Positions 1 to 7,803 of a stretch of DNA of 36,668 bases are shown here, one piece after another. The notes beneath the pieces are model-generated. The model saw only the letters and a program-made list of their open reading frames with translations. It was not told the DNA's origin and did no database searches. The first letter of the stretch is position 1. Each line of letters opens with the position of its first letter. The position numbers and the translations under genes are program-made. The stretch is taken from the NCBI GenBank assembly GCA_937877625.1, contig CALFJG010000088.1:1-36668 (forward strand), in the 5' to 3' direction. The DNA comes from an uncultured Prevotellaceae bacterium. GTDB lineage: Bacteria > Bacteroidota > Bacteroidia > Bacteroidales > Bacteroidaceae.

Positions 1-594
1 AGTCGGTATACCAAACTCAACAGTTCGCATCCCGCAGGTAGCTGAGGATTCTTGGTCAGTTTGCGTCTTATGATGGCAACCAGATGAAATTGGCACATCT
101 GAACAGGGTACGACTGAAATGTCGAAAACAACTTCTGCAAACCGTCAACGACTATGCCCTTGATCATATAGCCTTGCCCTGCGATATGAGACACCGCTGT
201 CTCATAGTCGGATATGTGTTCGTGGGCGATGTGCTGCATATAAAGGAGTCTGCCGCTGCCTGACTCCAAAGCGAGCAGCACGCCGGTGTTGCGACCGAAA
301 TATGTGGCATCAAGGTGAACCACTCCTTCTCCGCTTATTGGAGGCTGTTCCCATTCAATGCTCACTCCGCTCAATCTACGCTTAACGGTTGAAGCACTCA
401 GTTGAAGCAAGCCGGAAATCTCTTCTATGGTCTGCTTGTTGTGAAGATACAAATTCCAAATCTCGGCCGATGACACTTCATTTCGGCCTCTGAACTGATG
501 TCCGCAATTCAAACACTTGTACAGTTGGACTCCTTTACGTTTGCCGTTTCTCTTGATGACAGGCGATTTACATGATGGGCTTTTTTTTGTTCAT
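1..594 (-). pseudogene. IS256-like transposase (Zn-ribbon variant), 5' part, probably frameshifted
   Basis: The frame whose codons end at multiples of three is open from about 581 down to base 3. It reads a zinc-ribbon segment (SPSCKSP ... YKCLNCGHQFRG), a helix-turn-helix-like stretch (TIEEISGLLQLSASTVKRRL), the segment HLDATYFGR with a likely first catalytic Asp, and VVDGLQKLF with a likely second Asp followed by CQFH. The only nearby ATG (594-592) reads MNKKK in another frame and stops after eight codons. An in-frame TGA precedes the zinc ribbon. An ancestral start reading M-N-K-K-C-P-S-C would need six A residues plus T where this copy has eight A residues (588-581). So both the first zinc-ribbon Cys and the frame appear lost. 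A sequencing error in the A run, or ribosomal slippage, is the alternative. The C-terminus is not in the window. Confidence 0.65.
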
Positions 595-658
595 ATCGAA
601 TGCGATTATACTCTTTTCAAATGGCGCAAAGATAGTAGTCATCGGACTTCTTCGCAAC

Positions 659-682
659 TTTCAGCCTGCAATTTGACCTATA
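659..682. repeat. 24-bp direct repeat, copy 1, at IS end
   Basis: The copy begins TTTCAGCCTGCAATTTGACC and continues CTATA-like to 682. An identical 24-base copy occurs at 700-723, with 17 bases between them. The position just upstream of the transposase start, at the presumed element end, suggests a transposase-binding or terminal repeat, but this is inference. Confidence 0.8.
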
Positions 683-699
683 GAGTAACGTCGGTCTAT

Positions 700-723
700 T
701 TTCAGCCTGCAATTTGACCTATA
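700..723. repeat. 24-bp direct repeat, copy 2, at IS end
   Basis: Exact second copy of the repeat at 659-682, same orientation. It ends at 723, 12 bases before the nuo terminator hairpin. It may mark the outer boundary of the insertion sequence. Confidence 0.8.
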
Positions 724-763
724 AGCCAAAAAAATGCTGCCCGCTAAATGTTTAGCGGACAGC
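724..763 (-). terminator. Rho-independent terminator of the nuo operon
   Basis: Bases 736-748 and 751-763 form a near-perfect stem: GCTG pairs with CAGC and CCGCTAAA pairs with TTTAGCGG, with one C/A mismatch. Read on the minus strand the hairpin is followed at once by a run of seven T residues (734-728). It lies 88 bases downstream of the nuoN stop codon, which fits termination of the minus-strand nuo transcript. On the plus strand it is followed by A residues, so it is not a plus-strand terminator. A second, shorter inverted repeat (GTTGCGA/TCGCAAC) lies between it and nuoN, in about 785-810. Confidence 0.75.
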
Positions 764-851
764 AAAAATAAACAAGACAACTACTAAGTTGCGAAAAACA
801 CGTCGCAACATTTATTTTGGCGTATAGGGAGAGGACTTCCCCAAACGTAGC

Positions 852-2318
852 CTATAAACTCTGTACACCTACCTCGGTGAGATAGTTGTACACCCATCCG
901 GCCACGCCTAACAGGAGGACACCAGCTATACAAATAGCCAAGGCAGCACGTGTGTAGCCGTCGCTACGGAAAGAGGCGATAGGCTGGTCGCTCTCGGATA
1001 TGTACATTGCCTTAACAATGAGCAGATAGTAGTAGAGCGAGATGATTGTGTTGACCAAGGCAATAAACACAAGAACTTTGAAACCGGCATTGAAAGCGGC
1101 CATAAAGATGAAGAACTTGGAGAAGAAGCCGGCAAACGGCGGGATACCTGCCAGAGAGAAAAGGCAAAGCGTCATCAAGAAAGCTAAGCGCGGGTTTGTC
1201 TGATAGAGGCCGTTGTAATCCTTTATGCCGAGTTTTCCGCTATTCTGCTCCACTACATTTATCACGGCGAAAGCTCCCATATTGGCGGCGAGATAGACAA
1301 GGAGGTAGAACACCATTGCCGTCATTCCCTGCGCTGTACCATCGGCGGCGGGTTCTGTGCCACCCATCACACCGAGTACCAGGTAGCCCGCCTGCGAGAT
1401 AGCACTATAAGCCATAAAGCGTTTGAGGTTCGACTGACGAATGGCGAAGAGGTTGGCGAGAGTGATGCTGGCAATAATAACCCAAAAGAGGGCAATCTGC
1501 CAATCCACCTTGATGCCGCCGATGGTGAAAGCCTTAGCCAGCACAAGCAGCAACACAAAAGCGGCACTACCCTTACTCACTACGGAGAGATAACCCGTGA
1601 CAACAGTGGGAGCACCCTCATAGGTGTCGGCTGTCCAGAGGTGGAAAGGTACGAGCGAGATTTTGAAGCCCATACCACCCAAGAAGAGAGACAAGCCGCA
1701 GAGCATCAGCCAAGACGGTGTGTTGGCCAAACCGATTTGGTCAAAATAGAGCGTGCCGGTGGCGGCGTAGATGAGCGATACACCATAGAGCAACAGCGCA
1801 CTACTGAACAACGCTAAGAGTATATACTTCGCAGCGGCCTCTGCACTCTCGTAGCGGTACTTGTCGAAACAGACAAGCGCAGCCATCGGTAGGCTTGCAA
1901 GCTCCAGACCAATGAAGAACATCAAGAAGTGGCCGCTACCTATCATCAGATACATACCCAACAGGGTGAAGAGCGTAACAATGTAGAACTCGCCCTGCTT
2001 TACGAGGTTCTCTGGGCGGGCGAGCCACTTATGCGCCATAAGGAACGTAACGAGCGTACCGATGTTGAGCGTGGTCTTGACAATGGTGTCCATCGGGGTG
2101 TGGTGGTACATACCGCCGAGTGCTTCAAAAGAGATTTCGGCAATGGGTAGCGCGTTGAAAATGGTCATCACGCCCAGGAGTACCACAGGCAGCGGCGTAT
2201 TGTAAACCCCGCCGCGACGACTGTCCTTACAGAACAACAAATCGGCCAAGAAGAGCAACAGTATTACTACAAGCAGGCTCAACTCTTCGTGCATATATAG
2301 GAATTGGGAGTAGTCCAT
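852..2318 (-). CDS. nuoN: NADH-quinone oxidoreductase subunit N
   Basis: 488-residue polytopic inner-membrane protein, an antiporter-like proton-channel subunit of complex I. It matches the NuoN family over its whole length. The hallmark around GFKISLVPFHLWTADTYEGAPT carries the channel lysine in the half-helix region, and a second lysine (VSKGSAAF) follows. Hydrophobic segments recur from end to end. It is the last gene of the operon, 118 bases after nuoM, with the intrinsic terminator downstream. The ATG at 2318 gives the expected N-terminus, and the leader is A/C-rich with no obvious Shine-Dalgarno sequence. Confidence 0.95.
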   Translation of the reverse strand: MDYSQFLYMHEELSLLVVILLLFLADLLFCKDSRRGGVYNTPLPVVLLGVMTIFNALPIAEISFEALGGMYHHTPMDTIVKTTLNIGTLVTFLMAHKWLARPENLVKQGEFYIVTLFTLLGMYLMIGSGHFLMFFIGLELASLPMAALVCFDKYRYESAEAAAKYILLALFSSALLLYGVSLIYAATGTLYFDQIGLANTPSWLMLCGLSLFLGGMGFKISLVPFHLWTADTYEGAPTVVTGYLSVVSKGSAAFVLLLVLAKAFTIGGIKVDWQIALFWVIIASITLANLFAIRQSNLKRFMAYSAISQAGYLVLGVMGGTEPAADGTAQGMTAMVFYLLVYLAANMGAFAVINVVEQNSGKLGIKDYNGLYQTNPRLAFLMTLCLFSLAGIPPFAGFFSKFFIFMAAFNAGFKVLVFIALVNTIISLYYYLLIVKAMYISESDQPIASFRSDGYTRAALAICIAGVLLLGVAGWVYNYLTEVGVQSL

Positions 2319-2436
2319 AGGATTGTTTGGTTTTGTTGTTTGGTGGTTTAGTGGTTTGTGGTCTTTTTGTTAGCCGTAAGCGAAAAGAAACGCTATGGAG
2401 TGGTTTTCTACTAAACGACTAAACAACGCTTCAACG

Positions 2437-3927
2437 TTAGAAACTCAGAATATGCTCTACAATAGGCACTACGCCGCCGTTTACAAGATTTGAAACGAAG
2501 AAAGGTGCCAGACCTATGCCCGCGATACAGCATATAAGCACTACGACGGGGAAACGCTCAACAAGCGTGGCATCGGTTAGTGCGAGGTGGTGTTCGTTGG
2601 TACACTTGCCATAGAGAATCTTTCCTATCATTCGCAGGATATAGACTGCTGTAATAACGATACTGGAGCAGGCCAAGATGGTAAGTACGCGGTGGAACGT
2701 GTCGGAGTGTTGGAAAGAGCCTACGAAGATCGTCATCTCTGCCACAAAGCCACTCAGTCCCGGCAGTCCGAGGTTGCCAAGACCCGCCACTACATAGCCT
2801 ACAGCAAGGAACGGCATAATACGCATCAAGCCGCTCAACTCACGAATATCACGTGTGTGTGTGCGACCATATATCATACCGATAAGAGCAAAGAAGAGGG
2901 CGGTCATCAAACCGTGGGAGAGCATCTGAATGATAGCACCGGTACAAGCCGTCTCGTTAATCATCAGCAGAGCGAAAAGCACCAATCCGCAGTGGGACAC
3001 GGAGCTATAGGCGTTGATGTACTTCAAGTCGGTCTGCACGCAGGCGCTGAAAGCTCCATAGACGACACTAATTCCCGTAAGTATAAGGAAAATCCATGCG
3101 AGTTGGTGGGTAGCCTCGGGCATCAGATACATAGCAATGCGGAAGCAGCCGTATCCACCGAGCTTCATCAACACACCGGCGTGGAGCATCGACACGGCAG
3201 TGGGCGCACTGGCATGGCCATCGGGCGACCAGGTGTGGAAAGGAAATAGTGCACCGAGTACGCCAAAGCCCACAAACGTCATCGGAAACCACACGAGTTG
3301 CTCTGGAAGAGCAATGGCGTGGGCGCCACCCGTCTGTGTAGCGATTTCTACTACATTCATCGTCTGCCCACCAGCACCGTAGAAGATACCGAAGATGCCA
3401 CACATCAGAAACGCGGAGCCGCCCATAAGCATCAGCGTAAGTTTCATTGCGCTGTACTCTTTCTTACCCGTACCCCAAACGCCGATAAGCAGATACATCG
3501 GTATGAGTGCCACTTCGTAGAACATAAACATCGTGAACATATCCACGCTGATAAAGAAACCGAAGACACCGAGACTCAGCAACGTGAACCAAAGGAAATA
3601 CTCCTTGCACATGTCCCAGCTTACGAAAGTGCCTGTAAAGACAATGACTCCCGAGAGCAAGAGCATCGCTACACTGATGCCATCAACACCGACACTATAT
3701 TTAATATGTAGCGGGGCGAACCAGTCGAACGAGGCGGTGTAGAGCATCGTGGCATCGGCTCCAGCGGCACGGTCGGCAAGGAAACGCACCGTGAGATACA
3801 CCGCTGCGCATAGTAACACTGTGCTACCGATAGCCATTACGGTGCGTATGGCATTCTGCCCTTTCACTAACCACAGGGCAAGAAGCATCAGCAGGGGGAC
3901 AAAAACAAATATAGAAAGAAAGTTCAT
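2437..3927 (-). CDS. nuoM: NADH-quinone oxidoreductase subunit M
   Basis: 496-residue membrane subunit of complex I, one of the three antiporter-like channels. Recognisable motifs are the TM5 glutamate in MFYEVALIPMYLLIGVWG and the segment FPFHTWSPDGHASAPTAVSMLHAGVLMKLGGYG. In the E. coli protein a lysine (K234) stands a few residues before PLHGWLPDAH. Here the matching stretch reads GVLGALFPFHTW, with no lysine. The later lysine in LMKLGGYG is present. I believe other Bacteroidota NuoM proteins share this, but that needs an alignment. It lies between nuoL and nuoN, and the ATG at 3927 is the natural start. Confidence 0.95.
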   Translation of the reverse strand: MNFLSIFVFVPLLMLLALWLVKGQNAIRTVMAIGSTVLLCAAVYLTVRFLADRAAGADATMLYTASFDWFAPLHIKYSVGVDGISVAMLLLSGVIVFTGTFVSWDMCKEYFLWFTLLSLGVFGFFISVDMFTMFMFYEVALIPMYLLIGVWGTGKKEYSAMKLTLMLMGGSAFLMCGIFGIFYGAGGQTMNVVEIATQTGGAHAIALPEQLVWFPMTFVGFGVLGALFPFHTWSPDGHASAPTAVSMLHAGVLMKLGGYGCFRIAMYLMPEATHQLAWIFLILTGISVVYGAFSACVQTDLKYINAYSSVSHCGLVLFALLMINETACTGAIIQMLSHGLMTALFFALIGMIYGRTHTRDIRELSGLMRIMPFLAVGYVVAGLGNLGLPGLSGFVAEMTIFVGSFQHSDTFHRVLTILACSSIVITAVYILRMIGKILYGKCTNEHHLALTDATLVERFPVVVLICCIAGIGLAPFFVSNLVNGGVVPIVEHILSF

Positions 3928-4014
3928 AGTTCTTGGAGTTATTGAGTGGTTTAGTTCAGTTGCTTGGGGTGTCTTGGCTTTCCGCCGCCCACTTCACAAC
4001 GAACCAACTAAAAA

Positions 4015-5994
4015 CTATATTATCATAATGAAGAATAGCACTACGACACCCATCAAGAAGACATAAGCATACTGCTGCAAGCGTCCGCTCTGCAAGGGAC
4101 GTACGGACTCGCCGATGTAGTTGGTGCCGCTGGCCAAGCCATTGAGTACGCCATCCACAATGTGGCGGTCGAACCAAGCAATGGGCTTGGAAATAAAGGC
4201 AAAGATGATGCGATGAGTAACAAATTGATATACCTCATCGAGGTAGAATCGACGATAGGCCCACTCGTGTAAGCGTGGCAAAGCGGCTTTCATTCGCTCT
4301 GCCACAGGCTGGCTGCTGCGAGCGTAAATCCAAGTGGCCAAAGCGATACTCGCACAGGCTATGACTACACTCGTTATGGCTATCTGTGCATCAAGATGTA
4401 TTTCGTAGGGCAGACCGCTGGCACTGACATAACTGCCAAAGGTACCTGGCAATGTCCAACCCATAAACACGGTGAAGAGCGTGAGCAACACAAGCGGCAC
4501 GGTCATCACCAGCGGTGCCTCGCCAAAATGACCGTGGGCACGTAGTTCTTCGTGGAGGGCTTTGTTTTCCGTTCCCCAGAATATACCAAAATAGAGGCGG
4601 AACATATAGAACGCCGTCATAGCAGCTATGCCCGTCATCACCCAACCCATCACGGGGCTATACGCAAAACTGGCACTGAGGATTTCGTCCTTTGAGAAGA
4701 AGCCGCTGAACGGCGGGATACCACTGATAGCGAGTGTGGCGATAAGGAACGTAATGTGGGTCACTGGCATATACTTGCGCATACCTCCCATTGCCGACAT
4801 CTCGTTGCTGTGTACGGCGTGAATAATGCAACCGGCACAGAGGAAGAGCGTGGCTTTGAACATCGCGTGAGTGAAAAGATGGTACATTGATGCCATATAG
4901 CCAAGACTACCATGATTGTCAATCACAGCCCCATCGTGTCCGGGCATACATACCCCGAGTGCCACCATCATAAAGGCAATCTGCGAAATCGTAGAAAAAG
5001 CTAATACGCGCTTGATATCACTCTGGGCACAAGCCACGGCTGCAGCATAGAAAGCGGTGAAAGCTCCTATCCAAGCAACGTAGTGGAGCGTTTCTGGCGC
5101 ATATTGTATCCACAAGGGGAACATACGTGCCACCTGAAACACACCTGCTACCACCATTGTGGCGGCATGTATCAAGGCACTCACGGGTGTCGGGCCTTCC
5201 ATTGCATCGGGCAACCAAATATGTAAGGGGAACATCGCGCTCTTACCGGCACCGCCAATAAACATCAAGAACAAAGCCGTGGGCAGGATGAAGCCGCCTG
5301 CGGCAATGGCTTTAGCCGTATCGGGGGCTACACCGTGGAGTGCGCCCTCGGCATATTGAAACGTCTGCGCGAAATCGAAACTAAACGAACCCGTGTAGTA
5401 ACCGAAGACAAGGATGCCCACCAAGAAGCCGAGGTCGGCAAAACGAGTGACTATGAATGCCTTTTTCGACGCAGCGATGGCAGGTTTCTCCGTGAAGTAG
5501 AAACCGATAAGCAGATAAGAACACACTCCCACCAACTCCCAAAACATATACATCTGGAAGATATTGGTAGCCACAACGAGGCCAAGCATCGACATAGTGA
5601 AGAGGCTCAAAAAAGCATAATAGCGCTGGAAGCCTCGTTCGCCGTGCATATAGCCGAAGCTATAGATATGCACCATAAGCGACACGGTGCTGATAACGAT
5701 GAGCATCATTACGCTAATAGGATCGAGCATAATGCCCATATCGAAGTGGAGGTCGCCCACATAGAACGGCAGCCACTCCACATTGAACGGCACAAGTGTG
5801 GCAAAACTGCCGTCTGCTCCGCGAGCCGTGAAATATGTCGCGGCGGTGTAATACGACAGCACGGCCACCGTGCCGATGCTCAACGTGCCAATAAGCCCCG
5901 CTGCGCGATGGCTAAGCCACTTGCCTAACAACCCCAGTATCAAAAACGACACTATGGGCAGGCAGAGAATAAGAAGCGTATATTGGTAGTCCAT
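4015..5994 (-). CDS. nuoL: NADH-quinone oxidoreductase subunit L
   Basis: 659-residue membrane subunit, the distal antiporter-like channel of complex I with the long lateral helix at its C-terminus. Visible motifs are MFWELVGVCSYLLIGFYF (channel glutamate), GGAGKSAMFPLHIWLPDAMEGPTPVSALIHAATMVVAGVF (channel lysine and conserved His/Pro), and SGIPPFSGFFSKDEIL, common to NuoL proteins. The length is slightly above that of the E. coli protein. The gene follows nuoK after 140 bases and precedes nuoM by 87 bases. Confidence 0.96.
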   Translation of the reverse strand: MDYQYTLLILCLPIVSFLILGLLGKWLSHRAAGLIGTLSIGTVAVLSYYTAATYFTARGADGSFATLVPFNVEWLPFYVGDLHFDMGIMLDPISVMMLIVISTVSLMVHIYSFGYMHGERGFQRYYAFLSLFTMSMLGLVVATNIFQMYMFWELVGVCSYLLIGFYFTEKPAIAASKKAFIVTRFADLGFLVGILVFGYYTGSFSFDFAQTFQYAEGALHGVAPDTAKAIAAGGFILPTALFLMFIGGAGKSAMFPLHIWLPDAMEGPTPVSALIHAATMVVAGVFQVARMFPLWIQYAPETLHYVAWIGAFTAFYAAAVACAQSDIKRVLAFSTISQIAFMMVALGVCMPGHDGAVIDNHGSLGYMASMYHLFTHAMFKATLFLCAGCIIHAVHSNEMSAMGGMRKYMPVTHITFLIATLAISGIPPFSGFFSKDEILSASFAYSPVMGWVMTGIAAMTAFYMFRLYFGIFWGTENKALHEELRAHGHFGEAPLVMTVPLVLLTLFTVFMGWTLPGTFGSYVSASGLPYEIHLDAQIAITSVVIACASIALATWIYARSSQPVAERMKAALPRLHEWAYRRFYLDEVYQFVTHRIIFAFISKPIAWFDRHIVDGVLNGLASGTNYIGESVRPLQSGRLQQYAYVFLMGVVVLFFIMII

Positions 5995-6134
5995 ATAATA
6001 TATATAAGGTTGAAAAGGATAAAAAGATGAAAAGGTTGATGGCTTGAGAATTGGACGTTATCGGAAGCAAGGATTTTGCCGACCCGTTAGGCGTTAACCC
6101 CACCAAACCTCTAACTCTTTCTATTCTCTTTTGT

Positions 6135-6443
6135 TTACCACTTAAGTTTTGAGAGTTTGTCGGCGGAGGTATCTTTAAGTTGCCGATAGATGTTTATCAT
6201 AATCGCAATAGCCACCGCACTCTCTGCTGCCGAGATAGCAATAGAGAAAAGTGTGAAGAAATAACCCTCGTGGCCTACAGGATAAAGCATACGGTTAACA
6301 ACGGCAAAATTGAGATCGGTGGCGTTGAGCATCAACTCTATGGAAAGAAGGATGGCCAACGTGCTACGGCGCGTGAAGAAACCAAACACGCCAGCAAACA
6401 TCATTACTGCCGAAACAATTAGGAAATATTCTGTCTGTATCAT
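6135..6443 (-). CDS. nuoK: NADH-quinone oxidoreductase subunit K
   Basis: 102-residue protein with three membrane helices, the MrpC-like subunit of complex I. The two buried glutamates of the family are present: SIELMLNATDLNF in helix 2 and SAAESAVAIAIMI in helix 3. The length matches the family. It lies between nuoJ and nuoL, 74 bases after nuoJ. Confidence 0.95.
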   Translation of the reverse strand: MIQTEYFLIVSAVMMFAGVFGFFTRRSTLAILLSIELMLNATDLNFAVVNRMLYPVGHEGYFFTLFSIAISAAESAVAIAIMINIYRQLKDTSADKLSKLKW

Positions 6444-6517
6444 AGTTGTTTAATTGGTTAGTGTTTTAGTTGGTTAGCGACGTACCACACGAACCACATC
6501 ATACACTTTATAAACCA

Positions 6518-7030
6518 TTATCTCTTTCGCGCAATCATTACTCCTGCCACGATGCAGGCCAAAAGCAAAAGGCTGACGGCCTCAAAAGGCAAGAGGTAAC
6601 CGCCGTTGTCGGTAGAAAGCAAATGTTCTCCGAGGCGTGTCATAGTCATCACGTTCTCATCGGGAGCTGTGAGTACTTCGTGGCGTAGGTTGGCTGTGAA
6701 AAGAATAAAGCCCACCAAGCCGAAGCCGACCAAAGAGAGTACGGCACTCAAGGCAATCTTGGAACGTGTATTCTCGCTGATACGGTCTTTCGTACCACGG
6801 GTAAGCAGAATAGCAAACACATAGAGTACTATAATGCCGCCGGCATAAACCATCGTTTGCACCGCGCCGAGAAACGTATAGCCCAGGAGGAAGTACATAC
6901 CCGCTGTACCGAGCAGGGCGAAAAACAGATAGGTGGCCGCACGCATTATGCTACGCGTCACCACGGTGAGTACCGAGGAGGCTACGATGATGCCTGCCAG
7001 TACTACAAACATTATATTATATGAGTCCAT
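6518..7030 (-). CDS. nuoJ: NADH-quinone oxidoreductase subunit J
   Basis: 170-residue membrane subunit of complex I. The helix-3 motif (GAVQTMVYAGGIIVLYVFAILL), which carries the conserved Tyr and the pi-bulge Gly residues, is clear. Five hydrophobic segments are visible. The start lies only 8 bases after the nuoI stop, so the two genes are tightly coupled. The C-terminus ends in basic residues (ARKR), as expected for a cytoplasmic end. Confidence 0.94.
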   Translation of the reverse strand: MDSYNIMFVVLAGIIVASSVLTVVTRSIMRAATYLFFALLGTAGMYFLLGYTFLGAVQTMVYAGGIIVLYVFAILLTRGTKDRISENTRSKIALSAVLSLVGFGLVGFILFTANLRHEVLTAPDENVMTMTRLGEHLLSTDNGGYLLPFEAVSLLLLACIVAGVMIARKR

Positions 7031-7038
7031 AGGGCGTG

Positions 7039-7779
7039 TTACTTAGTTTCTTCGGGTTTTACATCTTTGGGTTGCTCCGTGGCGGGTTGCTCCGTGGCAG
7101 CTTTTGCAGCGGCTTCCTTAGCGGCTTTGCGTGCCTTGGCGGCCTCTATCTTTGCCAACATTTCGGGAGAATACTGGCGGGCAGGCTTAGTGGCAGGAGT
7201 GTCATCGGATTTCTCTGCCCCCTCCGTACCTGTCTCTTTTGCGGCTTTTGCGGCTTTTGCGGCTTTTGCGGCAGCTATCTTAGCTTGCATTTCCGGAGTG
7301 AGTTGCGGTTTAGGCTTCTCGGCCACCTTAGAACCTGGGTTGTTGAGTTGCAAAATGAGTTTGCTACGGTCAAACACCGCGTTCTCAAAACTCTGGTCGA
7401 AAGTAATAGCATTGTGCGGACAAGCCAGTACGCAAAGATTGCAGAACATACAAGAGCCGAGGTTGTACTCGTGGCGCACAAGCACCTTCTTCTTCTTGCC
7501 GTCTTCCTCCACCATCTCACTCGTCACGGTAATACTATCGTTGGGGCAAGCGTTCTGACAGAGGCCACAACCCACACACTTATGCTCATTCTTTTCGTTA
7601 TGAGGCATAGTGAGGCAACCGCGGAAACGGTCAAACATCACAAGTTCTTTGCGGTTCTCGGGATATTGCTGCGTAATCTTCTTTACAAATAATTCGCGCA
7701 TTGTGGTCTTCAGACCTATGGCCACCGACTTAATACCGTCGGCCAGACCAGCTATGTAAGATTTATCTTTGTAATACAT
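7039..7779 (-). CDS. nuoI: NADH-quinone oxidoreductase subunit I with long Lys/Ala tail
   Basis: 246-residue ferredoxin-like subunit of the connecting arm of complex I. Two 4Fe-4S motifs are complete: Cys68, 71, 74 and 78 (CVGCGLCQNACP) and Cys110, 113, 116 and 120 (CMFCNLCVLACP). In each, the last Cys belongs to the partner cluster, as in NuoI. The family core ends near residue 150. The remaining roughly 95 residues are a charged Ala/Lys-rich tail with two copies of a PEM-x-AKI-x-AAKA module (about 162-180 and 205-222). The DNA under the first module has four exact 9-bp units (7237-7272). The tail is probably a helical or disordered extension of unknown role. The ATG at 7779 follows nuoH after 24 bases. 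Confidence 0.94.
   Translation of the reverse strand: MYYKDKSYIAGLADGIKSVAIGLKTTMRELFVKKITQQYPENRKELVMFDRFRGCLTMPHNEKNEHKCVGCGLCQNACPNDSITVTSEMVEEDGKKKKVLVRHEYNLGSCMFCNLCVLACPHNAITFDQSFENAVFDRSKLILQLNNPGSKVAEKPKPQLTPEMQAKIAAAKAAKAAKAAKETGTEGAEKSDDTPATKPARQYSPEMLAKIEAAKARKAAKEAAAKAATEQPATEQPKDVKPEETK
7237..7272. repeat. Four exact tandem copies of a 9-bp unit inside nuoI
   Basis: The unit TTTTGCGGC occurs four times head to tail (7237, 7246, 7255, 7264). Read on the minus strand each unit encodes Ala-Ala-Lys in frame, so gain or loss of units changes the NuoI tail length without a frameshift. Confidence 0.95.
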
Positions 7780-7803
7780 CGTGTACGTTAAGCGTCTGAA
7801 GGG

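Larger units (their letters stand above)
1..723 (-). mobile_element. Insertion sequence, right part, cut by window edge
   Basis: The segment holds a minus-strand transposase reading frame that runs off the left edge, followed on the plus side by about 130 bases without genes that end in two direct copies of a 24-bp repeat (659-682 and 700-723). The transposase has a zinc-ribbon N-terminus followed by a DDE-type core, which fits the Zn-binding variant of the IS256 family. The outer end is placed at 723 only because the second repeat ends there. The other end lies outside the window, so inverted repeats and target duplication cannot be checked. It sits just beyond the terminator of the nuo operon, so it does not disrupt a gene seen here. 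Confidence 0.65.

Noticed and set aside
2587..3249. Plus-strand open frame of 220 codons opposite nuoM
   Set aside because: It lies fully antisense to a clear complex I gene, has no recognisable domain and a His/Gln/Thr-rich composition expected from the reverse of a membrane protein gene. The same holds for 5335-5928 (opposite nuoL) and 7897-8559 (opposite nuoH).
7036..7692. Plus-strand open frame of 218 codons opposite nuoI
   Set aside because: The Gly/Leu/Phe/Cys-rich repeats are only the antisense of the 9-bp array and the Fe-S motifs of nuoI.
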